Below, piece after piece: positions 61,961-64,000 of a DNA stretch of 64,000 bases. Where the stretch lies: assembly GCA_020631735.1 (NCBI GenBank), contig CM036225.1, positions 69,180,662 through 69,244,661 on the forward strand. Reading direction: 5' to 3'. A program made the translations under genes and the position numbers. Position 1 is the first letter of the stretch; each line of letters opens with the position of its first letter. The stretch comes from Saccharum officinarum. Its lineage: Eukaryota; Streptophyta; Magnoliopsida; Poales; Poaceae. The notes below the pieces were generated by a model, which saw only the letters and a program-made list of their open reading frames with translations, was not told the origin of the DNA and searched no databases.

Positions 61961-62307
61961 TTTACAAATATTTTATTAATGCTTTACTTTAACTGCTGCA
62001 TTATGTTTAGGAGTTGTTTGCAACCATTGCTGCATTATACCTTGTTTACTCCGTTCTACCCTATCCTTGTGACCTTGTTATTCGCAGTCAAGTAATTGCT
62101 TAGCTTGCTTAGACCGGTAGAAGTCGGGTGATTTCCTGTCACCTGCGAGCTATAGGTGGTTACTAGGATCTGCTTGAGAAAATATGTCATCTGAGAATAA
62201 CTAAGTGTTAATGTGAAATTGAGACCGGACAAAAACTTATAGGGTTTTGGACTATAGTGTTTTCCATCTGTGTTGATTAAGGACCGACCGTTGTTGGGTC
62301 TCGAGTC

Positions 62308-62523
62308 ATGTTGAACGCATGCCTTACATTTAGCTGGCCGAATAATGTACCTTTCGACCGTGAAGCTAGGAGATTATTTGGGCCGAGTGGATTACCCGCA
62401 ACACACTGTACCGGAGTAGTAGTGGCAGGATACGGGGGCGCGATGATAAGGCCAAAGAGTAGTCAGGCGGCCCCCGGGTACATGTGGTTTCTGGCAGGCT
62501 CAAGACTATACCTGAATGGTTGA
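62308..62523 (+). other. 71-codon frame conserved with LTR A
   Basis: Starts MLNACLTFSWPNNVPFDREA, ends WFLAGSRLYLNG. See the A copy at 32222-32437. B and D have another sequence at this place. Confidence 0.3.
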
Positions 62524-62922
62524 CTCGGTGACCAACACCTCACTTTAGCGGGTGAGTGAGGTTTGTGTGAGGAATAAATTACCAGCTGGTTAATAATCGA
62601 TTCGAATCGCCATCATTCACTGGATAGTGAGCACTTGACTTGAGCTACTTCATCGTAGTAATATTGATGGAACACTTGAACAATTATATGAAATATGACA
62701 TAATGGGAGTTGTTAATGATCATCGGTTATCATTACCTGTTTAATTACATGTTACTCTAGTATAGGTGCAAATGTAGTTGACAGGTTAATAAAGATTTAA
62801 CTTGATGTAAAGCTTTTGGAAAGATTCTTTAAATGCTAAAAATGCCTTTTTGCAAATGAGTTAGCTACCCCACCAGAAAGCCTGTCATGATCCTAGGTGT
62901 CTTTTATTTTTGGTTCTGTCGG

Positions 62923-62977
62923 GTAAGTCTAGCTGAGTACCTTCTCGTACTCAGGGCTTTGTTCCCACTTGTTGCAG
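62923..62977 (+). other. Intron-like hairpin block, LTR E copy
   Basis: 55 nt GTAAGT...TTGCAG with intact arms CTGAGTAC (62933-62940) and GTACTCAG (62947-62954). Confidence 0.55.
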
Positions 62978-63405
62978 ATGGGCACATGTATTACGACTAC
63001 TGTATCAACTGCCTTTATCCTGCGATGGGAGAAGCTTAGGACCATGGGCAATGGTCATTCACTACATCTCATTTGATGCTTTTGTTGGAAGATGATCCTG
63101 AGCTAGCACTGTATTTTGAACTCTGTGTGAGTGTGTGATTTGAACTAAATGCTTCCGCTACTTTTATTTGAAACTGGTTTGTAATAACTATGTTTAAACT
63201 CCGATGTATTTGTGACGTGAATTTTTATGTAACTTGTGATGGTGACCGCTGAACTTATTACGATCTTGGCTTGTATGTAAGTTGGTTTGAAATCCATCGT
63301 GATTTCACGGACTATCGGGTTATACGGGTTTAAGTTTGTTAAATCGTCTGCTCGGTGGATGATTTTCTTACTTAATCTCGTATAATTGGTCGGTTCTATT
63401 ACAGC

Positions 63406-63417
63406 TAGCATCGGAGC
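63406..63417 (+). other. Primer-like site of element E
   Basis: TAGCATCGGAGC, two bases after the LTR end. B has TGGCATCGGAGC and A has TGGTATCAGAGC, so B and E share two changes. Confidence 0.6.
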
Positions 63418-64000
63418 ATGGTTTAGCGTGTTTACTGTTTACAAGTGTATTTAAAACAAAATTTTGTTTGAAAAACGTGATTTACAAACTAAAAGTGTGC
63501 TAGTGGTCATATCCTTTAGGCCCAGTAAAGACTTTAGGTGGCTTATTTAAGTACTGACTTGGGGGTTCTTGCACCATATTTCTCTTCGTTGCTCATACGG
63601 CGTGCTATTGTATGAGTGTCACTTAATTGAGTGATAATGTATGGATCAGTTGCCTCTACGCCTCGGTAAGTGTGAGATGTGAGAGCATGATCGGATACAC
63701 CGCCGATCTAGGGAGAGTGCTTATAGGATACTGGAGTACTTACATGTTTTACGCATGTTTTTACAAAAATGTCACATGTGTGGTTGTTCCGTCCGTTGAG
63801 GCGATGCCGTCAATAGGACGATGTTTTGGGTGGTTACTACCGTTGTACGTGTATCTAGGGATTCGTGTAGAGCGTGTAGATAGATTTACTGCTTTCATGC
63901 ATGCATGGAGATTTGGGCTGAAATGAATTTTTTGCAGGTATATAACAGCGTTTCTCGTGTAGAACGTATTAGTTACGTATATGAGAGATCGCCTGTATGC

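Larger units (their letters stand above)
59513..63403 (+). repeat. 5' LTR of large-LTR element E
   Basis: Starts TGTAACACCTCTGGGTGTTA and ends TCGGTTCTATTACA, 3891 bp. GC-rich block 59990-60830, acidic exon module 61789-61950, A-type module 62308-62660, intron-like block 62923-62977. A primer-like site follows. The 5 bases left of it are AAGCC. Confidence 0.87.
59513..64000 (+). mobile_element. Large-LTR non-autonomous element E, right part outside window
   Basis: LTR plus 597 bp of internal region (63404-64000). The internal start resembles B at 46551-47220, including the TAAGTACTRACTTGGGGGTT and GGTAAGTGTGAG-TGTGAGAG blocks. No coding sequence. Confidence 0.82.

Overview
The window is nuclear DNA of a grass (Poaceae). 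Genes have GT-AG introns. Stowaway, hAT and MULE elements, Helitron-like units, an L1-type LINE and nested long-terminal-repeat (LTR) retrotransposons fill most of the space. Nothing bacterial is present (no operons, no Shine-Dalgarno pattern), and most long open frames are chance frames in GC-rich LTR or transposon DNA.

Only two genes can be read completely. On the + strand, 6668-9006 encodes cytosolic ribosomal protein eL43 (RPL37a, 92 aa, five exons; exon 1 is only the ATG), with a typical ribosomal-protein promoter (telo box, GGCCC boxes, TATA). On the - strand, 20544-11203 is an eight-exon gene for a probably plastid-targeted alpha/beta hydrolase (329 aa, Ser150-Asp278-His305 triad). Its introns have collected a hAT MITE (intron 1), a 3.9 kb insertion with a bromodomain gene scrap inside a Stowaway MITE (intron 2) and a LINE fragment (intron 3). 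A possible divergent gene remnant with a transit-like N-terminus starts at about 20804.

From 21.5 kb rightward the window is nested transposons: a MULE-like element with ~180 bp terminal repeats and a GC-rich passenger (21591-22769); a decayed Ty1/copia element on the - strand (23193-31060); then a relic coding element of unknown family (31238-31358 plus 53576-55765). That relic is split by non-autonomous large-LTR element A (- strand, 31359-53575, 5 bp GTGTG target duplication). A is itself invaded in its 5' LTR by related element B (+ strand, 41070-53177), followed by a ~6.9 kb deletion that removed parts of both LTRs. To the right lie a SIRE/Opie-like copia element (55766-59512) and, inserted in it, a third large-LTR element E (LTR 59513-63403, internal region running off the window). 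At the left edge two LTR segments of the same superfamily (D 1-2425; C about 2419-5054) lie end to end.

The most interesting signal is in this large-LTR family. Its LTRs are mosaics of interchangeable modules, with all four combinations of two module pairs present in this one window. Every copy carries a 54-55 nt intron-like block (strong 5' splice site, hairpin, TTGCAG). Two copies share an acidic coding-like exon, which suggests the LTR, not the empty internal region, carries the family's conserved information.
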